Shown here in pieces: positions 35,673-45,629 of a DNA stretch of 64,000 nt. How positions within the stretch are numbered: the first letter of the stretch is position 1; each line of letters opens with the position of its first letter. Both the position numbers and the translations under genes were made by a program. Source of the DNA: a bacterium endosymbiont of Escarpia laminata (GTDB lineage Bacteria; Pseudomonadota; Gammaproteobacteria; Chromatiales; Chromatiaceae); NCBI GenBank assembly GCA_003660235.1, contig QGON01000065.1, positions 1-64,000 on the forward strand. The letters run 5' to 3'. Below the pieces are notes generated by a model that had not been told where the DNA came from, made no database searches, and saw only the letters and a program-made list of their open reading frames with translations.

Positions 35673-36683
35673 ATGAATTTCACTCAAGATAAAGACAAAA
35701 ATAGAAACCTGTTTCTATCATCTCAGTTTCATGACGTAGATCAGTATCTTGAACACATTGCGCTTATGCCTCAGATGGATTCGGATATGATTCAGCTGGA
35801 TAAGGGACCCTTTCATCTTTTTGAACAGGTATTTATGTTCGGGGATGTAGGCATAGTTCATCTCGGTAGTAATAAGGCCGTATTTGAACGCTACTCTCTG
35901 TCAGCCGACCACACACTTTTTGGATTTACACCACCGCAAGGGAACGTGCAATCTCGCTGGTGTGGGATGGTGGCTCCCCCTGACTGTGTTGGTATTGTCC
36001 ATTCTAATCGAGAATATTCTGGTTACGCCCCTTCGGGTCATAATGTATTGGACTTGATAATTCCACAAACCTGGCTACTGGAACAGGGTGTTGTTGATGA
36101 GAGGTTATGGAGAAACTCTTTGATACCAGAAAAAGCAATTTTTCCTCTACCGTACCAGCAAGCTTTTCGCTTCCGCGACATACTTTACAATCTGGTAAAT
36201 AATAAGAGTATGCAAGAATTACTAAAACAAGATCAAGAAATGGCAAGTCTGTTTCGCGAATGGGTTCTGGATGAATTCCTATTATTAATAACAGCCTGCT
36301 TCAAGGTGACGAATAAAAAAATGAGGATCGCCAGTCAGTCTCGTTTTGAGATTTTTCAGACCGCCATCAATATGATTGATAATCAAATTATGAATCCACT
36401 ATCCACCAGCAACCTGGCGTTACAGATAGGGACCTCACCAAGAAGTTTGCAATACGCCTTTCAGGAAAATATTGGGGTAACGCCCCTACAGTATATTCTT
36501 CACCGGAAACTCCATGCTGCTCGAACCCAATTGCAACAGAAATTTTCTGATACACACGCTAACGTAGCAAGCATTGCTATGCTCTATAGCATGACACATC
36601 TTGGTAGATTTAGCTTGAATTACAAAAGCCTGTTTGGTGAGCTACCCTCTGCAACACTGAAGCAGATAAATGCAAAAAATTGA
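35673..36683 (+). CDS. AraC-family transcriptional regulator
   Basis: A 336-residue regulator. An N-terminal sensing domain of ~230 residues precedes a C-terminal double helix-turn-helix: LSTSNLALQIGTSPRSLQYAFQENIGVTPLQYILHRKL and VASIAMLYSMTHLGRFSLNYKSLFGELPS. The overall layout resembles the EutR/ethanolamine-type subgroup. It is divergent from the amide-hydrolase operon and 140-210 bp from repeated palindromes, so it likely controls that operon and itself. No ribosome site precedes this ATG; a GTG at 35598 (after AGGGGGG) would add 25 Arg/Pro-rich residues and cannot be excluded. Confidence 0.85.
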   Translation: MNFTQDKDKNRNLFLSSQFHDVDQYLEHIALMPQMDSDMIQLDKGPFHLFEQVFMFGDVGIVHLGSNKAVFERYSLSADHTLFGFTPPQGNVQSRWCGMVAPPDCVGIVHSNREYSGYAPSGHNVLDLIIPQTWLLEQGVVDERLWRNSLIPEKAIFPLPYQQAFRFRDILYNLVNNKSMQELLKQDQEMASLFREWVLDEFLLLITACFKVTNKKMRIASQSRFEIFQTAINMIDNQIMNPLSTSNLALQIGTSPRSLQYAFQENIGVTPLQYILHRKLHAARTQLQQKFSDTHANVASIAMLYSMTHLGRFSLNYKSLFGELPSATLKQINAKN

Positions 36684-36748
36684 TGGCAGCAAGTTGCTTA
36701 TGTACATTCTAAACTCTTATTTTATCGACTAAACAACAAAGGATCATT

Positions 36749-37033
36749 ATGGTTGACCTAGTTGGTTATACTGCTGGTTTTTTTCTAATGTGGAGTTTTC
36801 TCCCGCAGATCATTAAAACAGCAAAAACTCATAAAACAGATGGCTTATCAGTTGGCATGTTGATAATTTCACTAATTTCTGCGGCACTATCTGAACTCTA
36901 TGCCTTTATGCTGGGACTGACCCCAATGCTTATCATGAATGGCATATTTCTACTGTTATTATTGATACAGTTGGTGATGACTCTATTGATTGACAGGTCA
37001 TCTGCGAATATTGAAATCGCAGTTGAATCGTAG
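36749..37033 (+). CDS. SemiSWEET sugar transporter
   Basis: A 94-residue protein with three predicted helices and the PQ motif in FLMWSFLPQIIKTAKTHKT (P19-Q20), followed by DGLSVGMLIIS, the SemiSWEET hallmark. Homologues dimerise and allow sugar diffusion across the inner membrane. AAAGGATCATT precedes the ATG. It lies 65 bp downstream of the AraC gene on the same strand; whether it serves the amide cluster is unknown. Confidence 0.85.
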   Translation: MVDLVGYTAGFFLMWSFLPQIIKTAKTHKTDGLSVGMLIISLISAALSELYAFMLGLTPMLIMNGIFLLLLLIQLVMTLLIDRSSANIEIAVES

Positions 37034-37169
37034 CGGGAATAATGATTACCAAAAGTAGATACTCCAGGGTTTAATCCGGATGTTTCACTCGACACTTGAT
37101 TCTACGTTTTTTCACACCAACTCGCTGGACCAAAGGAAAAATGGGAATCAAAAACAATAGGTAACTACT

Positions 37170-37215
37170 AATAATAGGGGACGCACCACGTTTTCCGCGT
37201 GCGTCCACTATTATT
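37170..37215. repeat. Imperfect inverted repeat beside the IS200 remnant
   Basis: AATAATAG..GACGCAC and GTGCGTCC.CTATTATT are in inverted orientation around a CCACGTTTTCCGC loop. A shorter hairpin CCGGCT-AA-AGCCGG follows at 37229-37242. Subterminal hairpins are a feature of IS200/IS605 right ends, so one of them is probably the recognition structure of the adjacent broken element. Confidence 0.6.
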
Positions 37216-37261
37216 TGTGAATACTCCACCGGCTAAAGCCGGATTGATCGGCCGATTACCG

Positions 37262-37522
37262 TCATACGACGGTAAAGTCATCATCCGGCTCCGGTGGCTT
37301 CTGATTCTTGATGTATTCCTTCCATACCTCATCAGTCACATTTCCGCTTGATGCCACCCAATATCCTCTGGACCATAGATGCTGGCCCCAATATCTCTTT
37401 CTCAGGGCCTTATACTCCGATAACAGCCTGTGAGAGCTCTTCCCCTTCAGATACTGCACTGCCCGTGACACCGATAGCTGAGGCGGAATACCAATCAACT
37501 CAGGAACCAGCCTTAATGCATC
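37262..37522 (-). pseudogene. IS200/IS605-family transposase TnpA, C-terminal fragment
   Basis: The frame encodes GIPPQLSVSRAVQYLKGKSSHRLL, KRYWGQHLWSRGYWVASSGNVTDEVWKEYIKNQ, the C-terminal half of the Y1 transposase, including the catalytic Tyr helix region. The N-terminal half with the HUH motif is absent: upstream residues (ALRLVPEL) are unrelated and stop at 37523. It is an inactive remnant, cut at the junction with the IS4 fragment. Confidence 0.8.
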
Positions 37523-37526
37523 CTAG

Positions 37527-37887
37527 CCAACGCGTCCGCATCTGTTGGCCTATAATCTAATCAGACTTTTGATGGCTCAGGCAGCTCTGCTGGCCGACCT
37601 GTTACCCCGCCAACTTAGCTTCAAGCACACCTTGCAGTTGTGGTTTGGCTGGAGGCGAAGCGGTCCTGGAAATTACGATGACGAAAAACTTGGCTGCTTG
37701 TTCATCCTAATTGCACAACAGCAAGTCGGGAAGCGACCAGGACGCATTGAACCGAGGGCACTCAAGCGACGAGCAAAATCCTTTCCTCTACTCGTCAAAC
37801 ACAGGCATGCAGCGAGGGAGGAAGTCAGGAAAAATGGACATCCCAAAAAGCTTAAGTCAGTGCCATTCGGGTCGGACTCAAATTGAT
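37527..37887 (+). pseudogene. IS4-family transposase, C-terminal fragment
   Basis: The frame encodes HLLAYNLIRLLMAQAALLADLLPRQLSFKHTLQLW and ends with RPGRIEPRALKRRAKSFPLLVKHR and RKNGHPKKLK, a typical C-terminus of IS4-type transposases. There is no in-frame start for a whole transposase: a stop at 37524-37526 precedes it and the DDE core is missing. It begins within a few bases of the IS200 fragment, on the opposite strand. Confidence 0.8.
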
Positions 37888-37935
37888 TCCGGCCTTTCCC
37901 CTGGGAATTGGAGGGGAGGGAATCCTACCGGGCTG

Positions 37936-38664
37936 CTATTTCAGCGTTAAATGTTTCAACTCCATGCGATAGCGGCCCAAGATCCGATCCCGCTCGATGC
38001 GCACCGGCAGGTAGTCGAGTGAAGGGGCGAACCAGATGGTGTAGTCGGGTGCCAGACCCTCTTTGCTGCGGTTGACCTTGAGACACTTCAGCCGGCCCAG
38101 AGGGGTCTGAATCCACTCCCTGCCCACCACCCGGAACTGATAGCGCTTCAGACGTCCGCCGTCCGCCACCTGATAGCTGACTTGCTGCCGGCCATTGGCA
38201 AGATCGAAGCGAATCGCCAGTTGTTGGCTGAACTTGTCCTGCACGCCTGGTGAGATCTCCTGCGCCCAGCGGGTGCCGCCACTCTCTGTCCAGACCCGTT
38301 GGTCGGGCCAGTCGAACTGGAGCCGGGTCAGGTTCCTGGTCTCCCCGTTGCCGAGCCGGTATTCGTAGGCGTGGGGCACGATGCTGCTGTTTTGCAGCAC
38401 GCCTTCGCTGGTCTCCTGAACCTCGTCGGCCTGAAACCAATCGACCAGTCGTTCGGGACGGGTGTGCGCATGATAGAGGTATTCGCCACCCTCAGTGAGG
38501 GTGAGTTGAAGCGTCAGAGTTCCCAGGGGTACGCCGTAGTTGGTGACCTGAAATCCGGCATCGAAGGATCTGAGCTGGAAGGGGGATTCCGCACTGAGCA
38601 GCGAACTGCACAGCAGTAGTGGGATACCAGCCAGCCAGTAGCGGAGGAATCCGGTATCCTTCAT
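37936..38664 (-). CDS. DUF3108 exported protein
   Basis: A 242-residue protein with a signal peptide (WLAGIPLLLCSSLLSA) and a DUF3108 beta-rich domain (FDAGFQVTNYGVPLGTLTLQLT, YLYHAHTRPERLVDWF, DYTIWFAPSLDYLPVRIERDR). Members fold like lipid-binding beta barrels (LolA-like) and are thought to act in the envelope; no activity is established. It lies 3 bp after purN, an arrangement common in gammaproteobacteria. Confidence 0.9.
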   Translation of the reverse strand: MKDTGFLRYWLAGIPLLLCSSLLSAESPFQLRSFDAGFQVTNYGVPLGTLTLQLTLTEGGEYLYHAHTRPERLVDWFQADEVQETSEGVLQNSSIVPHAYEYRLGNGETRNLTRLQFDWPDQRVWTESGGTRWAQEISPGVQDKFSQQLAIRFDLANGRQQVSYQVADGGRLKRYQFRVVGREWIQTPLGRLKCLKVNRSKEGLAPDYTIWFAPSLDYLPVRIERDRILGRYRMELKHLTLK

Positions 38665-38667
38665 GGA

Positions 38668-39336
38668 TCAGGCGATCTCCTGACCCGGTGTGAAGAGGAC
38701 TGGCTGCAGTAACGGCCGGTCGTCCAGATAGACCTGGCCATTTTCCGCCAATCGCAGTCTCTGCTGGGCAAACCAGCGTATCGCCAGCGGATAGATGAGG
38801 TGCTCGCGTTGCAGTACACGGTCGGCTAAAGTCCGGGCATCGTCACCATCCTGGACAGGTACCTGGGCCTGCACGATCAATGGGCCGCCATCCAACTCCT
38901 CGGTGACGAAGTGTACACTGGCGCCATGCAGGGTCTCTCCTTCATCCAGGGCCTGCTGATGGGTGTTGAGGCCACGGAACTTCGGTAGCAGTGAAGGGTG
39001 GATATTGAACATCCGGCCAGCGTAGTGGCGCACGAATCCGGGGGTGAGGATGCGCATGAAACCCGCCAGCACTACCAGCTCTGGTTGATACTCATCGATG
39101 AGTTCGATCAGCGCCTGATCGTAACTCTCCCGGTCGGAAAAGGTCTTGTGATTCAGCACCCGGATAGGGATGCCGGCGTTTTCTGCACGGGTAAGGCCAT
39201 ACACATCGGGCCGGCTGCTGATGACGGCGCGGATCTCCACCGGCAGATCGCCCACTGCGCCGTCGATGATCGCCTGCAGATTGGTGCCGCCACCGGAGAT
39301 CAGGGCGACCAGCGGTAGTTTATGGTTATCGCTCAT
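38668..39336 (-). CDS. purN: Phosphoribosylglycinamide formyltransferase 1
   Basis: A 222-residue enzyme that transfers a formyl group from 10-formyl-THF to GAR in purine synthesis. The motifs [50 protein letters not shown] and [20 protein letters not shown] are complete, including the catalytic N-H-D residues (NIHPS, THQ, ELDGGP). The start overlaps the purM stop by 4 bp, so the two are translationally coupled. Confidence 0.97.
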   Translation of the reverse strand: MSDNHKLPLVALISGGGTNLQAIIDGAVGDLPVEIRAVISSRPDVYGLTRAENAGIPIRVLNHKTFSDRESYDQALIELIDEYQPELVVLAGFMRILTPGFVRHYAGRMFNIHPSLLPKFRGLNTHQQALDEGETLHGASVHFVTEELDGGPLIVQAQVPVQDGDDARTLADRVLQREHLIYPLAIRWFAQQRLRLAENGQVYLDDRPLLQPVLFTPGQEIA

Positions 39337-40406
39337 CTACCCAGGCTTCCGCTGATCTCGACCCCCGGTTCATCGCTGTCGCTGGTTTCGATCTGTCCCA
39401 GTCGCCAGGCGGTCTCGCCGGCATCGTTCAGCATCTGCATCGCCCGTTCTGAGTCTTCGGCGGCGACGCAGACCACCATACCCACGCCACAGTTGAAGGT
39501 GCGCAGCATCTCCGGCTGCGCCACGTTGCCTTTCGACTGCAGCCAGCTGAAGACCTCCGGCAGTTGCCAGGAGTCACCGTCGATGACTGCCTTGCTTCCG
39601 GCAGGCAGGACGCGGGGCAGGTTCTCCGGCAGGCCGCCGCCGGTGATGTGGGCGAGGGCGTGGATCTCAACCTCAGCCATCAGCGCCAGCAGGGATTTGA
39701 CGTAGATATGGGTCGGCGCCAGCAGTGCTTCGCCCAGCGTCCCTTCGCCCATGGGTTCGGCAAGATCGGCGCCGCTCACTTCGAGGATCTTGCGGATCAG
39801 GGAATAGCCGTTGGAGTGGGGGCCGGAAGCGGCGAGACCGATCAGCACGTCGCCGGGCTTTACCTGTTCGCCCTGGATCAGCTTGCGTTTCTCCACGATG
39901 CCGACACAGAAACCGGCCAGATCGTAATCCCCTTCGCTATACATGCCGGGCATCTCGGCGGTCTCGCCGCCGGTGAGGGCTGCGCCCGCCAGTTCGCACC
40001 CTTTGGCGATGCCGCTGATCACATCGGTGGCTACGTCCAGCTCCAGCTTGCCGGTGGCGTAGTAGTCGAGAAAGAAGAGCGGCTCGGCGCCTGCCACCAC
40101 GATGTCGTTGACACACATGGCTACCAGATCGATGCCGATGGTGTCGTGGCGGTTGAGTTCCAGCGCCAGTTTCAGCTTGGTGCCCACCCCGTCGGTGCCG
40201 GAGACCAGTACCGGCTCGGAATAGCGGTCGAGGGGCAGTTCGAACAGTGCGCCAAAACCGCCGAGGCCGGACAGCACACCGGGTCTGAAGGTTTTTTTGA
40301 CGATAGGCTTGATGCGTTCTATCAGGCTGTTGCCGGCATCTATGTCTACACCGGCATCCCGGTAACTGAGTTGGGTTTCGCTGTTGCGGGTACTGTCTTG
40401 GGCCAC
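39333..40406 (-). CDS. purM: Phosphoribosylformylglycinamidine cyclo-ligase
   Basis: A 357-residue enzyme closing the imidazole ring (FGAM to AIR) with ATP. Expected signatures are [71 protein letters not shown] and [15 protein letters not shown]. It starts at GTG with GGGAG seven bases upstream. It heads the purM-purN-DUF3108 operon, divergent from the DUF2066 gene across a 200-bp spacer. Confidence 0.97.
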   Translation of the reverse strand: MAQDSTRNSETQLSYRDAGVDIDAGNSLIERIKPIVKKTFRPGVLSGLGGFGALFELPLDRYSEPVLVSGTDGVGTKLKLALELNRHDTIGIDLVAMCVNDIVVAGAEPLFFLDYYATGKLELDVATDVISGIAKGCELAGAALTGGETAEMPGMYSEGDYDLAGFCVGIVEKRKLIQGEQVKPGDVLIGLAASGPHSNGYSLIRKILEVSGADLAEPMGEGTLGEALLAPTHIYVKSLLALMAEVEIHALAHITGGGLPENLPRVLPAGSKAVIDGDSWQLPEVFSWLQSKGNVAQPEMLRTFNCGVGMVVCVAAEDSERAMQMLNDAGETAWRLGQIETSDSDEPGVEISGSLGR

Positions 40407-40609
40407 AGGTTGACTCCCTGGTGGACGGTTACTGTTGGCGGGGAATTTTAGCAGATCTTCCGGTACACCGTGATAGAGTTGCTGTTGGAGGATTTGTCCG
40501 GCTCTTCCGTTTCTGGATGAAGACTTACCACTTAGACAGGCTTTCTGCTCCGCGCTAGAATCCCAGCGGTCAAAACAACTGTGATGAATTTAACTGGACT
40601 CATATTTCA

Positions 40610-41731
40610 ATGATCTTTAAACAGATATGGCTGATATTGCTGCTTCTGTTCTGGTGTGCCGGAGCAGTGGCGGAGCGTGTGTCCGGACTCTATGAAGCGG
40701 CGGTGCCGGTGGTAGGGCAGGGTGCCGAAGCCCGCGCCCCGGCCATACGGGAGGCCTTCGGTCATGTGCTGATCAAGGTCTCCGGCAACCGCGACCTGTT
40801 ACAACAGAAAGACCTTGCCAAGAGGCTGAAAAGAGCTCCCAGGTATGTTCAGCAGTACCGCTACCGCATGTTGGAACAGCCGCTATCGGATGATCCTGCA
40901 CCTGTGGTGAATCCGGAAAACCCACTGCCGGACCGGATGCTCTGGGTGCGTTTCGATGAAAAAGCCGTGAATCGCTTGCTGCGTGAGGCCGGAGTGCCGG
41001 TCTGGGGCGGCACCCGGCCATCCACGCTGGTCTGGCTGACTCGTGATGCCAAAGGCCGTCGCACCCTCTACCAGCAGGATATGGAGCCGGAACTGGCAAC
41101 TGCGGTGACTGAAACGGCGGATCAGCGAGGTCTGCCGGTGGTGATGCCGCTGATGGATCTTGAAGATAGAAACACCCTTCAGGTAAGTGACCTCTGGGGC
41201 GGTTTTGAAGAGAACATTCGTCGTGCCTCACAACGTTATCTGCCCGATGTGATCCTGGCCGGTCGCCTGCACCGGCAGGGCAGTCAAGCCTGGAGTGGTG
41301 ACTGGACGCTCTATCTGCCTGATGGAGTGGAGCAGTGGCAGATTCAGGGCAAGAGCGATCTGGCGCTGGCCCGCGAGGGAGTGCATCGGGCGGTGGATCT
41401 GCTGGCCGCCAGGTTTGCGCCCCAGAGTGCTTCTCAGGGAGTTGAGGCATTACGGATAAGGGTTTCAGGTATGCTCAATCTGGCTGACTATGTTCTGGTC
41501 AAAGACTATCTGCGATCACTGGTGATGATAGAGCAGCTGGATCTGCTGGCAGCGGGTCCGGAGCAAGTCAGTTTTCTGGCCAGAGTGCAGGGGGGGCGTG
41601 AAGCACTGGAGCGGGGCATCGTACTCGGCGGTGTGCTGGAGTCGGTGGTTACCCCCGATGAGGTGGTGGAAGCAGAGGCGTCGCCACCGGAAGATTTCGA
41701 TGTGCAGAGTCTTGACTACCGTTTGCGGTAG
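40610..41731 (+). CDS. DUF2066 exported protein
   Basis: A 373-residue protein with a signal peptide (IWLILLLLFWCAGAVA) and a DUF2066 domain (GLYEAAVPVVGQGAEARAPAIREAFGHVLIKVSGNRDLL, LPLMDLEDRNTLQVSDLWGGF). It is conserved next to purM in many gammaproteobacteria, but its role is unknown. The ATG at 40610 has no strong ribosome site. It is followed by a repeat and the PgsA-like gene. Confidence 0.9.
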   Translation: MIFKQIWLILLLLFWCAGAVAERVSGLYEAAVPVVGQGAEARAPAIREAFGHVLIKVSGNRDLLQQKDLAKRLKRAPRYVQQYRYRMLEQPLSDDPAPVVNPENPLPDRMLWVRFDEKAVNRLLREAGVPVWGGTRPSTLVWLTRDAKGRRTLYQQDMEPELATAVTETADQRGLPVVMPLMDLEDRNTLQVSDLWGGFEENIRRASQRYLPDVILAGRLHRQGSQAWSGDWTLYLPDGVEQWQIQGKSDLALAREGVHRAVDLLAARFAPQSASQGVEALRIRVSGMLNLADYVLVKDYLRSLVMIEQLDLLAAGPEQVSFLARVQGGREALERGIVLGGVLESVVTPDEVVEAEASPPEDFDVQSLDYRLR

Positions 41732-41788
41732 TGAGCCGGTTTGGATTGTCATTCACTGAATGAGTGTTCGTCCAGAATACTGTTTTAT

Positions 41789-41922
41789 TACCACGAAGAG
41801 TACGAAGTACACGCGACTGCATGGATGCAGGAGGTAGAGCAATGCAGGGAGCAGTTGCCGAAAGAAAATTTATGGTTAATCAATCTCTTTGCCTTAGTGC
41901 TCTTCTCGTGTTCTTTGTGGTT
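41789..41922. repeat. Inverted repeat (ACCACGAAG type) between DUF2066 and pgsA-like genes
   Basis: TACCACGAAGAGTACGAAG (41789-41807) and, inverted, AACCACAAAGAACACGAGAAG (41902-41922) frame ~90 bases. Such ACCACGAAG-type arms are common dispersed palindromes. Small open frames inside have no family resemblance. Confidence 0.55.
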
Positions 41923-41985
41923 AGATATGAATTTTCGGACGGACACAAATTAATCTGTCCAGTATCATCTGATAGTTTGTAAAAA

Positions 41986-42540
41986 ATGCAGCCCAGAGAC
42001 ATACCCAACCTCATCAGTTTTTTACGCATACTGCTCTCGGTGCCAGTCGTCTGGCTGCTCTTTGAGCGGGAGTTTTCTGCGGCACTGATATTATTCGCCA
42101 TCGCGGGTTTCTCCGATGGCCTGGATGGCTTCCTGGCCAAACACTACGGTTGGGAGAGCCGCCTCGGCGGGATGCTCGATCCCCTGGCGGACAAGGCGCT
42201 GTTGATGAGTTCTTTTCTGGTGCTCGGCGCGTTGGGACTGGTCCCTGTCTGGTTGGTGATTCTGGTGATATTCCGGGACCTTGTAATTATTGGCGGTGCG
42301 CTCTATTACCACTTCAGTGTCGAGGAACTGCAGGCCGATCCAAGTCTGATCAGCAAACTCAACACCCTGTTGCAGATATTGCTGGTCATCCTCGTGGTGA
42401 CGGATGCAGGCCCCTATCCACTTCCTGCAGTGCTGATTTCAGCCCTGGTCTGGAGCACGTTGGCCACTACGGTAGCCAGCGGAGTGGGTTATGTCTGGGT
42501 TTGGTCGCGTAAGGCGAAGGAGAAAGGGTTGCGGAGTTGA
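41986..42540 (+). CDS. CDP-alcohol phosphatidyltransferase (PgsA-like)
   Basis: A 184-residue integral membrane enzyme. The family signature D-x2-D-G-x2-A-x-R-G-x3-D-x3-D is seen in GFSDGLDGFLAKHYGWESRLGGMLDPLADK, with the usual AR replaced by AK and four aspartates kept. It starts IPNLISFLRILLSVPVVWLL, as phosphatidylglycerophosphate synthases do. Likely reaction: CDP-diacylglycerol plus an alcohol, probably glycerol 3-phosphate. In this neighbourhood (purM, DUF2066, hda) such a paralogue of PgsA is common. Confidence 0.85.
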   Translation: MQPRDIPNLISFLRILLSVPVVWLLFEREFSAALILFAIAGFSDGLDGFLAKHYGWESRLGGMLDPLADKALLMSSFLVLGALGLVPVWLVILVIFRDLVIIGGALYYHFSVEELQADPSLISKLNTLLQILLVILVVTDAGPYPLPAVLISALVWSTLATTVASGVGYVWVWSRKAKEKGLRS

Positions 42541-42613
42541 TGGCTGCCGTTCTATAAACTAACGGCTGGCACCCACATTGGCTTTCTGATGTGCAGGGTA
42601 TTTGGTGTGGGTC

Positions 42614-43294
42614 CTATAGTCCAAGCACTTCCCGTACAAACGGGATGGTCAGTTTTCTTTTCGCGGCAAGCGATGCCTGATCGAGCTGTTCCAATAGACC
42701 GGTTATCGAACTGATGTCCCGGGGAATTCGGTGCAGCAGGTAGCTTGCAGTGTCTTTCGAAAGTTCCAGTCCACGTTGCTGCGAGAGCTGGGACAGCAGT
42801 ATCAGGCGGCCATCGTCGTTCAAGGGTAGCAGGTGGTAACAGGGGCCCCAGGTGAGGCGGGAGGCGAGATCCGGTAGACGGATCTCCACTCCGGCAGGCG
42901 CAGAGTTTGCCGTTATCAGCAGTCGGGCATCACGCTCCCGAAGCTGGTTGAAGAGGTTGAAGAGGGCGATCTCCCATGCCTGGTTGCCGGCCACTCTTTC
43001 CAGATCGTCCAGACAGACCAGATCCAGGGCCTCCAGTCCCTCCAGAATGCCGGGCTCCAACTCGTTGATTTGTGCCAGGGGAATATAGGCGCAGGTACCG
43101 CCGGACTCATCCTGTTGGTGGCAGGATGCCTGCAACAGATGGGTTTTGCCTGAACCGCTCTCCCCCCAAAGATAGATGAACGGATCGGTTCCCGTCAGTA
43201 GACGCGAAAGGGCCTCACCATTACGGCCGGGAATAAAGCCGCTGAAGTTGACCGCAGGTTTTAACCCTATTCCCAGGGCCAGCTGACTGGACAT
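42614..43294 (-). CDS. hda: DnaA regulatory inactivator Hda
   Basis: A 226-residue AAA+ ATPase related to DnaA domain III that, with the sliding clamp, stimulates DnaA-ATP hydrolysis after initiation. It shows the N-terminal clamp-binding peptide (SQLALGIGL), Walker A GESGSGKTHLLQA, Walker B LVCLDDLERV and sensor-2 region RDISSITGLLEQLD. A longer frame runs to 43474, but the ATG at 43294, 13 bp after the wrbA stop, gives the standard N-terminus. Confidence 0.95.
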   Translation of the reverse strand: MSSQLALGIGLKPAVNFSGFIPGRNGEALSRLLTGTDPFIYLWGESGSGKTHLLQASCHQQDESGGTCAYIPLAQINELEPGILEGLEALDLVCLDDLERVAGNQAWEIALFNLFNQLRERDARLLITANSAPAGVEIRLPDLASRLTWGPCYHLLPLNDDGRLILLSQLSQQRGLELSKDTASYLLHRIPRDISSITGLLEQLDQASLAAKRKLTIPFVREVLGL

Positions 43295-43307
43295 GATTCT
43301 GCCGTGG

Positions 43308-44256
<949 letters not shown>

Positions 44257-44368
44257 TGGATTATTCTCCGGCTGAAAAATGCCTATTGTAACCATCGTTT
44301 AGGACGACGTCTCCCCACAGCCGCAGGTTGGTGGCATACTGTTCATCTGCTCTTTTCAAGGTAATGAC

Positions 44369-45607
44369 ATGAGCATGGACCCCGTGGCGAGAGGCCGTTT
44401 CTATCTGTACCGTATGCGGCAGTTCAGCGCGCTGCTGTTGCACCATTTCATCAAGGATGGGGGGGTGCAGAATACGGCGGCCCTGACCTACACCACGCTG
44501 CTCTCGCTGGTTCCCCTGATGACCGTCATGCTGGCACTGTTTTCGGTCTTTCCCGCCTCGGAACGGGTGGCGGTGGAGATCGAGGAGTTTGTCTTCAAAA
44601 ACTTTGTCCCTGCGGCGGGGGAAGTGGTGCATGAGCATCTGAGCAATTTTAGCAGTAAGGCGGCAAAACTCTCTGGTGTGGGGTTCGCTTTTCTGCTGGT
44701 TGCTGCGCTGATGCTGATGGGCAATATCGACAAGGCGTTCAACACCATCTGGCATGTGCGCAAGAAACGTGGGGCCATGTCGACCTTCATGGTCTACTGG
44801 GCAATCCTCTCTTTGGGACCGGTGTTGATCGTGGTCAGTGTGGGCGTGACCTCCTATCTGGTCTCAATTCCGATTCTCAATGATGATGAGACGGTGCAGC
44901 AGTTGCGTTCGCGCTTTTTGAGTATGAGCCCGGTCCTTATCTCCGCTTTTGCCTTTACCCTGCTCTATGCTGTGGTGCCGAATCGGAAGGTGCCGCTGCG
45001 CCATGCCCTCGCAGGCGGTATTCTCGCTGCCCTGTTGTTTGAGAGTGCAAAGCGGGGTTTTGCACTTTATGTCACCCATTTCCCCACCTACGAGGCAATC
45101 TACGGTGCGATGGCGGTGATCCCGATATTCCTGATCTGGATCTACCTCTCCTGGTTGGTGACACTGCTGGGGGCGGAGTTTACCTACTGCCTCGGCATCT
45201 TCCGGGACGACTGGCACGAGCGGTTAAACACCCGCGGCAGCAACTTTCTGTTGGCGCTTCGTCTGATTGGCCATCTGCGGGAGGCGCAGATGCTGGGGGA
45301 GCAGCGTTCATGCCAGGATCTGTCAAAGCGGGAACCGGAAGTCTCTGAAGAGCACCTGGAGGCAGCGCTGTTTACCCTGCAAGGGGCGAAGCTGGTGTTG
45401 CGTACCGAGGAGAAGAATTGGGCGCTTGCCAGGAACCTGCAGGAGGTGAAACTCAGTGATCTCTACCGTGCAGCGCCTTTTGTGTTGCCGGATGCAGATA
45501 AGCTGGATGAGGGGTCAGTGGTATTGTCGAGTATTCTGCAGACTATCGAGAGAGATGTTGAAAAGGGTATGAATTGCCCGCTGGAAGAGCTCTACCGTCA
45601 GGATTAG
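44369..45607 (+). CDS. YihY/BrkB family inner-membrane protein
   Basis: A 412-residue protein with six predicted helices in the first ~280 residues. Family motifs are ALTYTTLLSLVPLMTVMLALF, MGNIDKAFNTIWHVRKKRG, and FPTYEAIYGAMAVIPIFLIWIYLSWLVTLLGAEFTYCL. The C-terminal 130 residues look like a cytoplasmic winged-helix tail, common in this subgroup. It was once named RNase BN by mistake. A transport or lipid-related role has been suggested but not settled. AAGGTAATGAC precedes the ATG. Confidence 0.93.
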   Translation: MSMDPVARGRFYLYRMRQFSALLLHHFIKDGGVQNTAALTYTTLLSLVPLMTVMLALFSVFPASERVAVEIEEFVFKNFVPAAGEVVHEHLSNFSSKAAKLSGVGFAFLLVAALMLMGNIDKAFNTIWHVRKKRGAMSTFMVYWAILSLGPVLIVVSVGVTSYLVSIPILNDDETVQQLRSRFLSMSPVLISAFAFTLLYAVVPNRKVPLRHALAGGILAALLFESAKRGFALYVTHFPTYEAIYGAMAVIPIFLIWIYLSWLVTLLGAEFTYCLGIFRDDWHERLNTRGSNFLLALRLIGHLREAQMLGEQRSCQDLSKREPEVSEEHLEAALFTLQGAKLVLRTEEKNWALARNLQEVKLSDLYRAAPFVLPDADKLDEGSVVLSSILQTIERDVEKGMNCPLEELYRQD

Positions 45608-45629
45608 AATCAGAATTGCTGAAGCGATG

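Noticed and set aside
39564..40451. 295-residue plus-strand frame opposite purM
   Set aside because: Antisense of an unambiguous purM.
41741..41985. Small open frames of ~70 residues between DUF2066 and pgsA-like genes
   Set aside because: They cross an ACCACGAAG-type inverted repeat, have no family resemblance and no good ribosome site.
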